From: Micromonospora antibiotica
GTDB lineage: Bacteria; Actinomycetota; Actinomycetes; Mycobacteriales; Micromonosporaceae
Assembly (NCBI RefSeq): GCF_017599305.1
Contig: NZ_JAGFWR010000012.1
Span: 1-64,000, forward strand
Length of the DNA: 64,000 nt
Reading direction: 5' to 3'
Shown here: positions 17,461-26,889 of the stretch, piece by piece
Layout of the letters: every line of letters begins with the position of its first letter
Numbering within the stretch: position 1 is the first letter of the stretch
Made by a program: the position numbers and the translations under genes
The notes under the pieces: model-generated
The model's database searches: none
Told to the model about the DNA's origin: nothing
What the model saw: the letters and a program-made list of their open reading frames with translations, nothing else

Positions 17461-17964
17461 TCAGTAGCTGACCTCGTGGTTCTCCCCCGCCTCCGGCGGC
17501 CTCCCGGTGACCGCTGCCCTGGCGAACCCGAGCAGGTTGACCACCGTGCCACCCGGGGAGTCCCAGTACTCGGCCGAGCTGGCGTGCACCTTGAGCAGGG
17601 TCAGCCCGGGGGTGTCCAGCCCGTCGGGGAACCAGGCCTTGAACAGCGGGTTCCACAGCCGCTCGGCCCGGCCCCGGTCGTACGCCTCCTGTGCGGTGCC
17701 GGCGATCGACACCCAGGCGTGGTGGCGCTGGTCGGAGAAGGCGACGTTGACCTCCGGGTTGACCCGGATCTGACGCACCTTGGCGGAGTCGGCGTAGGCG
17801 AAGAACCACAGGTCGCCGTCGAACTCGGCCGCCTGGAGCGCCATCGGCCGGCTGAGCATCCGACCGTCCACGCCGATCGTGGTCAACATGCAGATCCGGG
17901 CGTCCCGGATCAGCTCGGTCACCCGCCGCCGGGCGTCGGTGATGGTGGTCGCGTCGTCGGCCAT
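17461..17964 (-). CDS. Pyridoxamine 5'-phosphate oxidase-like (general stress protein 26 type)
   Basis: Protein of 167 residues of the split-barrel flavin-binding superfamily, general stress protein 26 branch. Conserved pieces are RICMLTTIGVDGRMLSRPM, DLWFFAYADSAKVRQI and NVAFSD, with HHAWVSIAGTA, where FMN or F420 would bind. ATG 17964 was chosen for its GAGGGAG site; the frame continues to 18021 without one. These proteins bind flavin or F420 but often have no known substrate. It sits between pfkA and the ribonuclease gene, all on the minus strand, but with separate spacing. Confidence 0.88.
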   Translation of the reverse strand: MADDATTITDARRRVTELIRDARICMLTTIGVDGRMLSRPMALQAAEFDGDLWFFAYADSAKVRQIRVNPEVNVAFSDQRHHAWVSIAGTAQEAYDRGRAERLWNPLFKAWFPDGLDTPGLTLLKVHASSAEYWDSPGGTVVNLLGFARAAVTGRPPEAGENHEVSY

Positions 17965-18111
17965 GGCGCACTCCCTCGGATCGGCTCGCCCGGACCCGGT
18001 GCCCCCGACGGGACCAGCCAAACCTGCTGATCGTCACGGGCTGTCATGAGCCACCCGGCCAGCCAGGGAGCGGCCGGGCCGCCGGCCGGACCCGACGGAC
18101 CGGGCCGGGGC

Positions 18112-18615
18112 TCAGACCGGGCGGGCCGTCATCGCCCGCCAGCGGGCCAGGTTGTGCCGGGCGTCGACCAGCGCGTCGTGCCGGTCGGCCGCCGCGTCCG
18201 GCAACCGGGGACGGCCGACGTCGTCCCAGAGCTGCCGCAGCTCCTTGGTGAACCGGGGGATCTCCCGGGGCAGCGCCGGCATCGCCCCCCAGAGCTGGGC
18301 CAGCACCACATGGTCGTACGCGGCGTACCAGGCCCACAGCTCCAGCTGCTCGTTCGGCCGGTCGCGGACCGGCTCCAGCAGGAACTCGTGCAGGTCGTCG
18401 CGGATGCGGGCCCGGGAGCGCCAGGCCCGGTCGGCCGGCGACGGGAGCTTGTCCAGCACGTTACGGCGGACCCAGGGCACGGCGCGGGAGTCGTCGAACT
18501 CGGTGGAGACCGCGTAGAACTCGCGGCCGTACTCGTCGACGACACCGATCGACACGAGGTCGACGCTGCGGCCGTCCTCGATGAATTCGCAGTCGTAGAA
18601 ATAGCGGTAGACCAT
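18112..18615 (-). CDS. Rv2179c-like 3'-5' exoribonuclease (DEDD fold)
   Basis: Protein of 167 residues homologous to M. tuberculosis Rv2179c, a 3'-5' exoribonuclease with an RNase T-like fold. The first acidic pair is in RYFYDCEFIEDG (D8 and E10), the second aspartate is within AAYDHVVLAQLWG, and the last in HDALVDARHNLARW, giving the DEDDh-type set of metal ligands. ATG 18615 starts the conserved part; 55 upstream codons to 18780 have no matching features. Likely RNA processing or turnover. Position matches Rv2179c next to aroG in mycobacteria, although here several genes intervene. Confidence 0.87.
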   Translation of the reverse strand: MVYRYFYDCEFIEDGRSVDLVSIGVVDEYGREFYAVSTEFDDSRAVPWVRRNVLDKLPSPADRAWRSRARIRDDLHEFLLEPVRDRPNEQLELWAWYAAYDHVVLAQLWGAMPALPREIPRFTKELRQLWDDVGRPRLPDAAADRHDALVDARHNLARWRAMTARPV

Positions 18616-18912
18616 CGCCGTCCATCCTCGCCCACCGCCGGTGACCGCCGACGGGCGGGGCGGCACCGGAGCGTCCGGGTGGGCGGTGCCGGAGCGTCCG
18701 GGTGGGGCTCCAGGGCCGTACCCTCGGCGTCCGCCGCAGCTCCGGAGTGTCACGGAAAGGTTTACAGGGGTGTACAGCAAGCGACTGGGCCGTCATGATC
18801 TGATGTGTACCGCTACCGGACGCCGAACCGGTGTCAGTTCACCTCTGCAGGGGCCGTCAGGGTTCACCCGGTGAGCGAAATTTGTGGTCCTTGACCGGGG
18901 AGGGGTGGGGCG

Positions 18913-19605
18913 GTGGAGATGCGCCTACCGGAGCCGGGTGACGCCCTCACGGGGGTGGAGATGTTCGCCGGGTTGGAGCCCGAGGTCCGCCAGCGGGTGA
19001 TCGCCGCAGCCGTGCCGCGCACCTACCGTAAGGGTCAGCTGCTCTTCGTCGAGAACGATCCCGGTGAGTCGCTGATCGTCCTGCGTCGGGGGGCGGTGGC
19101 GGTGTTCCGCACCGCGCCGACCGGGGAGCGTGCCGTGTTGTCGGTCATCCGACCACCGGACGTGCTGGGTGAGGTCTCCCTGCTGGACGCCTCCACCCGG
19201 TCCGCCTCGGCCGAGGCGATCGAGGACTGCGCGGCGCTCGCCCTGTCCCGTCCGGCCTTCATGGAACTGGTGCACTCCAACCCGCGCATCCTGGACGCGG
19301 TGATGCGGTCGCTGGGCGCGCTGATCCGGCGGCTCACCGAGCAGAACGCCGACCATGTCTTCCTCGACCTGCCCGGTCGGGTGGCCAAGACGCTCGTCCG
19401 GCTGGCCGGCGAGAGCCAGGCCCCGATGATCACCATCGAGCTGAACCAGAGCCAGCTGGCCGAGATGGCCGGTGGTTCCCGACAGAGCGTCAACCAGGCG
19501 ATCGGCTCCTTCGCCAACCGGGGCTGGCTGCGTACCGAGGGACGCCGGATCGTGGTCACCGACGTGGCGGCGCTGCGCCGACGCGCCGGCATGAACGACC
19601 GCTGA
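18913..19605 (+). CDS. Crp/Fnr family transcriptional regulator
   Basis: Protein of 230 residues: N-terminal cyclic-nucleotide-binding beta-roll (about 15-130), long dimer helix, and a C-terminal winged helix (about 150-225) with QSQLAEMAGGSRQSVNQAI as recognition part. The phosphate-binding cassette region reads PPDVLGEVSLLDASTRSASAEA, in which the usual Arg-Ser contacts for cAMP are only partly kept (RSAS present), so the ligand is uncertain. No Fnr-type cysteines. GTG 18913 follows a purine-rich GGGGAGGGG site. Lone gene, divergent from the ribonuclease gene and followed by a perfect hairpin. Confidence 0.9.
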   Translation: MEMRLPEPGDALTGVEMFAGLEPEVRQRVIAAAVPRTYRKGQLLFVENDPGESLIVLRRGAVAVFRTAPTGERAVLSVIRPPDVLGEVSLLDASTRSASAEAIEDCAALALSRPAFMELVHSNPRILDAVMRSLGALIRRLTEQNADHVFLDLPGRVAKTLVRLAGESQAPMITIELNQSQLAEMAGGSRQSVNQAIGSFANRGWLRTEGRRIVVTDVAALRRRAGMNDR

Positions 19606-19690
19606 CCGACGCTCCCCGGCGGACGCCCGCATCCCGGCGACGGCGGCCGATTTCCCGGCGGGGCCGGATGCGTGACGGTGACATCGACAG

Positions 19691-19727
19691 CGGCGTGGCC
19701 GGCGGACCTGGTCCGCCGGCCACGCCG
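19691..19727. terminator. Perfect 17-bp hairpin between convergent genes
   Basis: Arms 19691-19707 and 19711-19727 with a 3-base loop, between the Crp-type regulator gene and the small minus-strand gene at 19733. Confidence 0.82.
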
Positions 19728-19732
19728 GTCAC

Positions 19733-19999
19733 TCACTTGCCGCTGTCGTCCGCGGGCGGGGCACCCGGTCCGGGCCCGATCTCGTCCGGCGGTGTGCCTG
19801 GTCCGGGCCCGATCTTCTGCGGCTTTGACGGCGAGGTCGTGGTCGTGCCAGTGTCCGAGGACGCCTTGCTGTCGGGATTCTCCACCATGCCCTGTTCCTC
19901 CATTCTGGCGAGAGTGACCGCGTCGACGTCGACCGTCTCCCCGGGAGACCGGACGGTACCGTTCGGGTCGGTCCAGTAGCCGGACAATCGCACCTGCAC
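19733..19999 (-). CDS. Small hypothetical protein
   Basis: Protein of 88 residues from GTG 19999, supported by AGGAG 7 bases upstream. The N-terminal half, VRLSGYWTDPNGTVRSPGETVDVDA, followed by a helix with LARMEEQGMVE, looks like a small folded domain similar in style to phage head-associated or structural small proteins. The C-terminal half is disordered and contains two copies of IGPGPG-PP. No signal peptide or metal site. It stands alone between a hairpin and the divergent cyclase gene. Function unknown. Confidence 0.65.
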   Translation of the reverse strand: MQVRLSGYWTDPNGTVRSPGETVDVDAVTLARMEEQGMVENPDSKASSDTGTTTTSPSKPQKIGPGPGTPPDEIGPGPGAPPADDSGK

Positions 20000-20104
20000 G
20001 GCACTCTCCTGACAGTGAGTTTTCCTCGTGAGGAACACTAGTGGCGGCCGACCAGCGGCAGGGTCCGCCCGCACGTCGGGTACCCGACTGGCCCGCCGCA
20101 GCGG

Positions 20105-20131
20105 GATAATGGGACCTCCTCACGTACGGAG
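20105..20131 (+). promoter_or_regulatory. Putative -10 element and ribosome binding site of the cyclase gene
   Basis: GATAAT at 20105-20110 resembles a -10 element; transcription would start near 20117. GGAG at 20128-20131 then stands 6 bases ahead of the ATC codon at 20138. The only nearby ATG (20109) overlaps the -10 and is out of frame, so it cannot be the start. Confidence 0.4.
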
Positions 20132-20137
20132 TTCGTC

Positions 20138-23100
20138 ATCGACCTCAAGTGTGGACACTGCTCCCGGGCGGCGGGACCGGACGACCGCTTCTGCGGCGGC
20201 TGCGGACAGGCGCTGTCGCTCGGCTGTGCCTCCTGCGGGCACGGCAACAACCCCGAGGCCAACTTCTGCACCAACTGCGGGCAGCCGCTGCGTGACCACG
20301 GGGTCACCGTGCAGGAGGACCGCCGCCAGGTCAGCGTGCTCTTCATCGACATCGTCGACTTCACCACGTACGCCGAGCGGGCCGACCCGGAGCAGGCGCG
20401 CAGCCTCCAGCAGGCGTACTTCGCCACCGTCCGCAAGCTGGTCCACCAGTACGGCGGGGTGGTCGAGAAGTACATCGGCGACGCGGTGATGGCGCTGTTC
20501 GGTGCCCCCGTCGCCACGGACAACGACGCGCTGCGCTGCGTACGGGCCGGTCTGGAGCTGCAACGCAATCTGGCCCGGCAGGCCGCCGGCCCGCACCCGC
20601 CGCTGGGTTTCCGGGTGGGCGTCGCCACCGGTGAGGCGCTGGTGGACCTCTCCGCCACCCGTGACGGCGGCCAGGCGTTCGTCACCGGCGACGTGGTGAA
20701 CACCGCCTCCCGGTTGCAGGCGCTGGCGCCCACCGGCGGGGTGGTCGTCGACGAGAGCACCTGGGCGGCGACCCGACACGAGTTGGAGTACGTCGACCGG
20801 CCGGCGGTCACCCTGCGGGGGCGCTCGGCGGTGAGCCGGATCTGGCTCGCCGTACGGGCCCGGCCGCGCAGCGGCCCGCAGGCCGCCGAGCTGACCCCGA
20901 TGGTCGACCGGGAGCACGAGCGCGGGCTGCTGGTCAGTGCCCTGCACCGCACCGTCAACGAGCGCACCTCCCAACTGGTGACCGTCTTCGGGCCGGCCGG
21001 GGTGGGCAAGAGCCGGTTGCTGCGCGAGTTGTCCCGGCACGCCGCCAACCTGCCCGGCCACCGGGTCACCTGGCTGGTCGGGCAGTGCCCGCCGTTCGGC
21101 GAGAACGTCACCTACGCCGCCCTGGCGGACATCGTCAAGGGGTGGCTGGGGGTGCCGGAGGGCGACGACCCGGAGCCGCTGCGCGACCGGCTGCGCCAAC
21201 GGCTGGGCCAGCTCGGCGATCCGCACGCCGCCCGGTTGGCCAACGCCCTGGGGCCACTGCTCGGGGTCGCCGCCGGCACCCGGCTCAACTCCGGGGAGAC
21301 CGAGGCGGCCTGGCGGCGGTTCCTGCTCGCCCTGGCCGCGCAGGGGCCGACGGTGCTGGTGTTCGAGGACATGCACTGGGCCGACCAGGCGATGCTCACC
21401 TTCGTCGAGCAGCTCGGCGCGGCGGCCCGGGGCGTACCGCTGCTGGTGGTGGCGACCGCGCGGCCGGAGCTGCGGGAGCGGCAGCCGGCCTGGACGGGCA
21501 CGATCAGCGGGGCGATGTCGATCTCGGTGCCGCCCATGCACGACGCGGACATCGACACCCTCTACTCGCTGCTGCTCGGGCAGGCCGCGCTGCCGGCGGC
21601 GGCCCGTGAGCCGCTGATCGAGTTCGCCGACGGCAATCCGCTCTACGCCCAGGAGTACGCCCGGATGCTGATGGACGGCGGGCTGCTGGAGCCGGCCGCC
21701 CGGTTCGCCCCGGCCGGCACCAGCGACATGCCGCGCACCGTCCAGGCCGTCATCGCCAACCGGCTCGACCTGCTCGACCCGGCGGACCGGGCGGTGCTCC
21801 AGGCCGCCGCCGTGGTGGGGGTGCAGTTCTGGCCGGTGCCGGTGGCGACCGCGCTGGGGCGGACGGTGGAGTGGGTGGAACGGGCGCTGGACCGGTTGCA
21901 GCGCCGGGACATGGTCTTCGAGCTGCCCGCCTCCACCATGGCCGGTCAGCCGGAGTACCGGTTCCGGCACATCCTGGTCCGCGACGTGTGCTACCAGCGG
22001 CTGCCCCGGGCGGAACGGGTGCTGCGCCACCAGCGCACCGCCGACTGGCTAGCCCAGCTCACCGACGCCGGGCAGCAGGACCTGGCCGAGGTGCTGGCCA
22101 ACCACCGCTGGACCGCCCACGAGATCGCCCGGACGGTCGGACTGGACCCGACCCCGTACGCGGTGGCGGCCCGGACGGCGTTGCACCAGGCCGCCCGCCG
22201 GGCGTACGAGCTGCACGCGTTGGAGAACGCCGCGACGTTGGTCGGGCGGGCCCTGGCCGTCGGCGGGGACCCCGACCCGGGGCTGGAGCTGTTCGCCGCC
22301 GAGCTGGCCTTCTTCCGGGACGGGGACGCCTTCCTCGTCGACGGGGGGACCGAGGTGCTGGCCGGGCTCACCGAGCGGTTGGCCGCCGTCGGGGACCGTG
22401 CCGGCGCGGCCCGCGCCTGGACCCGGCTCGCCACCGCCGCCTGGAGCCGGGCCGACCGGTCCGAGACGCTGCGTTGCCTGGACCGGGCCAACGCGATCTA
22501 CGCGGAGTTGCCGGAGTCCGAGGAGAAGGCGGAGGCCCTGCTGGAGCTGGCCCGGGTCCGGATGCTCAACGCCGAGACCGATCAGGCCTGCGTGGCGGCC
22601 CGCGCGGCGGTCGAGCTGGCCGAGCGGCTGCTGCTGCCCGAGGTACGCGCCAACGCGCGGATCACCCTGGCGGTGGCCCGGTACATGGCCGGCGAGCAGC
22701 AGGCGTACGCGGAGCTGGCCGAGGTCGCCGAGCAGTGCCGGGTGGACCGGTTGGCCAGCCGACGCCGGGCGGTGCACAACCTGGCCTGGGCGGCGCAGGA
22801 GGAGGGTGACCTGGCCCGGTCGGCCGAACTGGTCGACGAGCAGCGCACGCTGGACCCGGGTGGCGGGCACAGCCTCGCGACCAGTTTCGCCGACAAGTGG
22901 GCCCGGGCGTACTACGCCGGCGACTGGGTGGCGGCGCTGGAGCTGGGCACCGAGTCGACCCGGCTGCCGACCGCCGAGTGGGACCTGCACATCGTCGCGA
23001 TCTCGGGGTGGATGCGCGCCCTGCGCGCCGACGACCCGCCGACCCACCCGACGGCCCGCCCACCGGCTCGTCCGCCGGCCGGCCAGCCGGCTCATCCGCT

Positions 23101-23803
23101 GGTGCCGATCCAGCCCGGCCCGGCCGACGAGGGGCCCCGGGCGTCGGCCCCGACCCGCCACACGCCGAGCGGTCCCGGGACGTCCGGCCCGGAGGCACCC
23201 GACGCCGGGGCAGCCGGCCCGGGGTCGGGCGACGCCGGGGCGGACGATCACGATCTGGTGTCCCGGGCCCTGGTCGCGGCGCGGCGCAGCGGTTTCCACC
23301 GGGTGTTGCAGTCGACGCTGGCGCACGCCGCGCTCTGCCGGGCGGTCCGGGGCCGCCGGGACGAGGCGATGCGGCTGCTGGTGGAGTTGGACGAGGACTG
23401 GGGCCGGACCCGGATGATCCCGTTCGCCGAGTGGGTGCCGGCGGTCGGTCACGTCGCCGCGGTGCTCGGCCCGCAGGCCGCCCGGCTGGTGCACGACATG
23501 CTCGACCGGTCCCCCCGGATGACCCCCTGGGCGGAGGCCGCCGGGCAGGTCGCCGACGCCACCCTGGCGCTGGCCGACGGGGACGCCGAGCGGTCCGCCC
23601 GGCTGTTCCGCACGGCGGCGCAGAGCTACGCCCGGATGACCGACACCACGGACCACGTGCTGACCACCGCGCTGTCGGTGCGGGCGCTGGCCGTCGCCGA
23701 CCCCGCCCAGGCGGCGGCCACCATCGACCGGGTACGCGACTTCGCCGACCGCAACGACGTGCCCGGTCTGCTCCGGCTCGCCACCCCGGCCCCCGCGACC
23801 TGA
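20138..23803 (+). CDS. Zinc-ribbon / class III adenylate cyclase / AAA ATPase / TPR protein
   Basis: About 1221 residues. Counting from ATC 20138: two zinc ribbons (C5, C8, C19, C22 and C30, C33, C44, C47); a class III nucleotidyl cyclase domain (about 62-240) with metal aspartates D71 (FIDIVDFT) and D115 (KYIGDAVM); a MalT/LuxR-like AAA domain with P-loop GPAGVGKS (about 286) and Walker B VLVFEDMHWAD; then helical TPR-like repeats interrupted by a long Pro-rich insert near 970-1040. Probably makes cAMP under control of the ATPase part. The first ordinary start codon in frame is GTG 20309, which would remove both zinc ribbons; see findings. Single-gene unit. Confidence 0.9.
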   Translation: MDLKCGHCSRAAGPDDRFCGGCGQALSLGCASCGHGNNPEANFCTNCGQPLRDHGVTVQEDRRQVSVLFIDIVDFTTYAERADPEQARSLQQAYFATVRKLVHQYGGVVEKYIGDAVMALFGAPVATDNDALRCVRAGLELQRNLARQAAGPHPPLGFRVGVATGEALVDLSATRDGGQAFVTGDVVNTASRLQALAPTGGVVVDESTWAATRHELEYVDRPAVTLRGRSAVSRIWLAVRARPRSGPQAAELTPMVDREHERGLLVSALHRTVNERTSQLVTVFGPAGVGKSRLLRELSRHAANLPGHRVTWLVGQCPPFGENVTYAALADIVKGWLGVPEGDDPEPLRDRLRQRLGQLGDPHAARLANALGPLLGVAAGTRLNSGETEAAWRRFLLALAAQGPTVLVFEDMHWADQAMLTFVEQLGAAARGVPLLVVATARPELRERQPAWTGTISGAMSISVPPMHDADIDTLYSLLLGQAALPAAAREPLIEFADGNPLYAQEYARMLMDGGLLEPAARFAPAGTSDMPRTVQAVIANRLDLLDPADRAVLQAAAVVGVQFWPVPVATALGRTVEWVERALDRLQRRDMVFELPASTMAGQPEYRFRHILVRDVCYQRLPRAERVLRHQRTADWLAQLTDAGQQDLAEVLANHRWTAHEIARTVGLDPTPYAVAARTALHQAARRAYELHALENAATLVGRALAVGGDPDPGLELFAAELAFFRDGDAFLVDGGTEVLAGLTERLAAVGDRAGAARAWTRLATAAWSRADRSETLRCLDRANAIYAELPESEEKAEALLELARVRMLNAETDQACVAARAAVELAERLLLPEVRANARITLAVARYMAGEQQAYAELAEVAEQCRVDRLASRRRAVHNLAWAAQEEGDLARSAELVDEQRTLDPGGGHSLATSFADKWARAYYAGDWVAALELGTESTRLPTAEWDLHIVAISGWMRALRADDPPTHPTARPPARPPAGQPAHPLVPIQPGPADEGPRASAPTRHTPSGPGTSGPEAPDAGAAGPGSGDAGADDHDLVSRALVAARRSGFHRVLQSTLAHAALCRAVRGRRDEAMRLLVELDEDWGRTRMIPFAEWVPAVGHVAAVLGPQAARLVHDMLDRSPRMTPWAEAAGQVADATLALADGDAERSARLFRTAAQSYARMTDTTDHVLTTALSVRALAVADPAQAAATIDRVRDFADRNDVPGLLRLATPAPAT

Positions 23804-24346
23804 CCCCGCCCACCACCCGCCCGGTCCGGGCCGACCCGGGCCAGGACGGGCCGGGCACCTTGATCGACTTGCTCGGGCCGTTCGCGGTACGGGGATACCC
23901 GGTGAAGTATTCCGTTTCGCGCCGGATGTGAGTTCTTGCAGACACTGCCCCGGAACGGGCCGCTGGAGAGCGTTCGGACCCGCCGCCGACGCGGGGCACC
24001 GGACCGCCGACGGGCAGGTCGACGGCGCCTCCCCCGGCAGCGGATGGCCCCGCCCCGCACGGCGCAACGACGCCCAGTTGCACTACCAGCCGGTACGGCC
24101 ACGGTTCGCGGCCCCCCACCCGGGCCGGGACTCCCGGTCCGGAGAGTCCGGACAGCTCGCCCGGGGCGGCCGGACGATCGTCCACGACGGTGACCGACGG
24201 GGACGCGGCCGGCCCGGAGCCGACGAACCACGAGCGGCACGCCACAACGCACTCCCGGAACGGGGTGCCGACGTGTCACGATTCAGAGCACGGCGTACGG
24301 GGCGCCGACACGACCGCACCGGGAGGTGCGCGGAGGAGGATGTCCG
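23804..24346. other. Intergenic stretch with no convincing gene
   Basis: About 540 bases between two plus-strand genes. No frame shows domain-like sequence. It includes a less GC-rich patch near 23880-23945 (GATACC, TATTCC) that might hold a promoter for the gene at 24347, but no -35/-10 pair is convincing. Confidence 0.5.
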
Positions 24347-25189
24347 GTGTCAGCGGGTGGTGCCCGCCGGGGACGGCGGGACAACGGGCTCGACGCGAGC
24401 GAGTACGCCGTCGCGGGCGACGTCGATCCGCGCGTCGGCGAGCACCTGCTCGACGTGCTCGCCGCGGGCGGGATCGCCGCCTACCTCCAGCCCTCCGCCG
24501 ACCTGAACCCGATCACCCGGACCACCACCGTGCCGTCCCGGCCGGTCGACCGGCTCTACGTGGACCGCTCGCACCTGACCACCGCCCGGGACTACCTCAC
24601 CCAGCTCGCCGACGAGGCGACGCCGGAGCCGGCCCGGGCCGAGCCGGACGTCGACGCCGAGTGGGAACGCCTGGTCGCCGCCTTCCACACCGCCCCGACC
24701 GCCGGTAGTCATCCCTGGCCGGCCGCCGAGGACGTCGACGACGAGCCGACCGACCCGACCACCCGGGCCGGTGGATCGACGACCCGGGCCGACGAGCCGA
24801 CCGGCCCGACCGCCACCGACGTGCGGCGGCTGCCGTACGCGGCTGACATCTCCGGCATCTCGGTGACCCCCCGGGGCCGGCAGGACGAGCCGTCGCTGCT
24901 GGACGGCCTGGACACCTTCGGGGCGGACCTGCCGGACGATCCGGAGGAGGGGTACACCCCGCCGCCACCCCCGCCGCTGCCCCGGATCTCCAAGTACGCG
25001 GTGGTCGGCGTGCTGGGGATCGTGCTCGGTTTCGTCCTGTTCCTCAATCCGTCGTTGCTGCCGGTGGACGCCTCGGTGGTGACCCTGCTCGGTTTCACCG
25101 GCATCCTCGCCGGGTTCGTCACGTTGATCTGGCGACTGCGCCCCGGTGACGAGGACGACCACGACCCCGACGACGGCGCGGTCGTCTGA
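24347..25189 (+). CDS. Hypothetical membrane protein with C-terminal two-helix anchor
   Basis: Protein of 280 residues. GTG 24347 has GGAGGAGGA 6 bases upstream; the longer frame from 24326 would include that site itself. The N-terminal 110 residues contain a small folded region (GEHLLDVLAAGGIAAYLQP, later VDRLYVDRSHLTTARDYL) resembling the DUF2007-type putative signal-transducing fold. A disordered acidic/Thr-rich middle and a polyproline run (about 206-215) lead to two membrane segments (about 219-238 and 243-262) and an acidic tail. Possibly a regulated membrane scaffold; function unknown. Confidence 0.8.
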   Translation: MSAGGARRGRRDNGLDASEYAVAGDVDPRVGEHLLDVLAAGGIAAYLQPSADLNPITRTTTVPSRPVDRLYVDRSHLTTARDYLTQLADEATPEPARAEPDVDAEWERLVAAFHTAPTAGSHPWPAAEDVDDEPTDPTTRAGGSTTRADEPTGPTATDVRRLPYAADISGISVTPRGRQDEPSLLDGLDTFGADLPDDPEEGYTPPPPPPLPRISKYAVVGVLGIVLGFVLFLNPSLLPVDASVVTLLGFTGILAGFVTLIWRLRPGDEDDHDPDDGAVV

Positions 25190-25375
25190 GTCCCCACCCC
25201 CTGCACATCACCGCCCCCGCCGTCGACCTTCGCCCGCATCCCGGGACACCGTCGCCCCCACGCCGGGCGTAACAGTGGTGTAACTTACGGTCAGTAGGAA
25301 TACCGCTGTAGGTCACTTCGCCCACCGACTGCCCGGTTGTTCCTTGCTCGCGTGGTCGGTCCCCTGCCGATCGGA

Positions 25376-26803
25376 ATGCCCGAGATGCGACAGAGTTCCC
25401 TGGTGGTGGTCGCCAACCGGCTCCCCATCGACGACAGCGTGGCGCCCGACGGCGCCTGCGAGTGGCGCCGCAGCCCCGGCGGGCTGGTGAGCGCGCTGCA
25501 CCCACTGCTCCGACAGACCCCGGCCACCTGGGTGGGCTGGGCCGGCGGCACCGGGCCGGCGCCCGTGCTGCCCGACGTGGACGGCGTGCACATGCAGACC
25601 GTCCCGCTCAGCGCCGACGACCTGCGCGACCACTACGAGGGCTTCGCCAACGCGACCCTCTGGCCGCTCTACCACGACGCCGTCGAGCAACCCGAATACC
25701 ACCGCCGCTGGTGGGAGGCGTACCAGCGGGTCAACCAGCGGTTCGCCGAGGCGACCGCCGAGGTGGCCGACCCGGGCGCGGTGGTCTGGGTGCAGGACTA
25801 CCACCTGCAACTGGTCCCCGGCCTGCTCCGCGAACTACGGCCCGACCTGCGGATCGGCTTCTTCCTGCACGTGCCGTTCCCACCGCCGGAGCTGTTCATG
25901 CAGCTGCCCCGCCGGGCGGAGCTGCTACGTGGGATGCTCGGTGCCGACCTGATCGGTTTCCAGCGGGCCCAGGCGGCCCACAACTTCGCCCAGCTGGCCA
26001 GCAAGGTCCTCGGGCTGCCCGCCACCGACCGGCGGATCGGCGTGCAGGACCGGGTGGTGCGGATCGGGGCGTACCCGGTCTCGATCGACACCGCCGAGAT
26101 GGCGGCGCTGGCCGGCCGGCCGGACGTCACCGCGCGGGCCCGCCGGCTGCGGCACGACCTGGGCGATCCCGAGCGGGTCATCCTCAGCCTCGACCGGATG
26201 GACTACACCAAGGGCATCGAGCAGCGGCTGAAGGCCTACAGCGAGCTGCTCGCCAGCGGTGACGTCAAGGTCCGCGACACGGTGCTGGTGCAGGTCGCCA
26301 TGCCGAGCCGGGAACGCGTCGGCCAGTACCAGATCCTGCGCGAACGGATCGAACGCGAGGTCGGCCGGATCAACGGCGAGTTCGGCCGGGTCGGCGAGCC
26401 GGCCATCCACTACCTCACCCAGCCCTTCGACCGGGCCGAGCTGGCGGCGCTCTACCGGGTCGCCGACGTCATGGCGGTCACCCCGCTGCGCGACGGGATG
26501 AACCTGGTCGCCAAGGAGTACGTGGCCGCCCGGGTCGACGACACGGGTGCGTTGCTGCTCAGCGAGTTCGCCGGAGCGGCGGCCGAGCTGGACCAGGCGT
26601 ACCTGGTCAATCCGCACGACCTGGAGGGGCTCAAGCAGGGGATTTTGTCGGCGTTGCGGGCCGGGCCGGACGACGTCGGCGACCGGATGCGGGCGATGCG
26701 CGACCACCTGCACCGGCACGACATCCGGGCCTGGGCGCGCTCCTACCTCAGCGCCCTGGACGACACCGGCTCGCTGCTCACCCGGCTCAGCAGCACCGGC
26801 TGA
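25376..26803 (+). CDS. otsA: Alpha,alpha-trehalose-phosphate synthase
   Basis: GT20 glycosyltransferase of 475 residues making trehalose 6-phosphate from a nucleotide-glucose and glucose 6-phosphate. SSLVVVANRLP opens the protein, then RRSPGGLVSAL (glucose 6-phosphate loop), WVQDYHLQLVPGLLRE, FFLHVPFPPPELF, SLDRMDYTKGIEQRL (nucleotide-sugar contacts) and the LRDGMNLVAKEYVAA loop. Normal length. Start: ATG 25376 or ATG 25385; neither has a strong ribosome binding site. No otsB phosphatase gene is adjacent. Trehalose here would serve osmotic/desiccation tolerance and cell-wall lipid precursors. Confidence 0.95.
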   Translation: MPEMRQSSLVVVANRLPIDDSVAPDGACEWRRSPGGLVSALHPLLRQTPATWVGWAGGTGPAPVLPDVDGVHMQTVPLSADDLRDHYEGFANATLWPLYHDAVEQPEYHRRWWEAYQRVNQRFAEATAEVADPGAVVWVQDYHLQLVPGLLRELRPDLRIGFFLHVPFPPPELFMQLPRRAELLRGMLGADLIGFQRAQAAHNFAQLASKVLGLPATDRRIGVQDRVVRIGAYPVSIDTAEMAALAGRPDVTARARRLRHDLGDPERVILSLDRMDYTKGIEQRLKAYSELLASGDVKVRDTVLVQVAMPSRERVGQYQILRERIEREVGRINGEFGRVGEPAIHYLTQPFDRAELAALYRVADVMAVTPLRDGMNLVAKEYVAARVDDTGALLLSEFAGAAAELDQAYLVNPHDLEGLKQGILSALRAGPDDVGDRMRAMRDHLHRHDIRAWARSYLSALDDTGSLLTRLSSTG

Positions 26804-26815
26804 CCCGCCGCCGGT

Positions 26816-26844
26816 CCGGCTACCCCGCCCGGCGGGGTAGCCGG
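26816..26844. terminator. Perfect 13-bp hairpin between convergent genes
   Basis: Arms 26816-26828 and 26832-26844 with a 3-base loop, 13 bases after the otsA stop and ahead of the minus-strand hydrolase stop at 26890. Confidence 0.8.
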
Positions 26845-26889
26845 TGTCCGCCGAGCCGCCGAGCCGCCGACGGGGCCACGGGGCGGCGG

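Noticed and set aside
22049..24067. 672-codon antisense frame opposite the cyclase gene
   Set aside because: Shadow of the plus-strand gene; composition is low-complexity.
23936..24193. Possible small gene in the 23.8-24.3 kb gap
   Set aside because: Arg/Pro-rich frame without ribosome binding site or folded-domain pattern.
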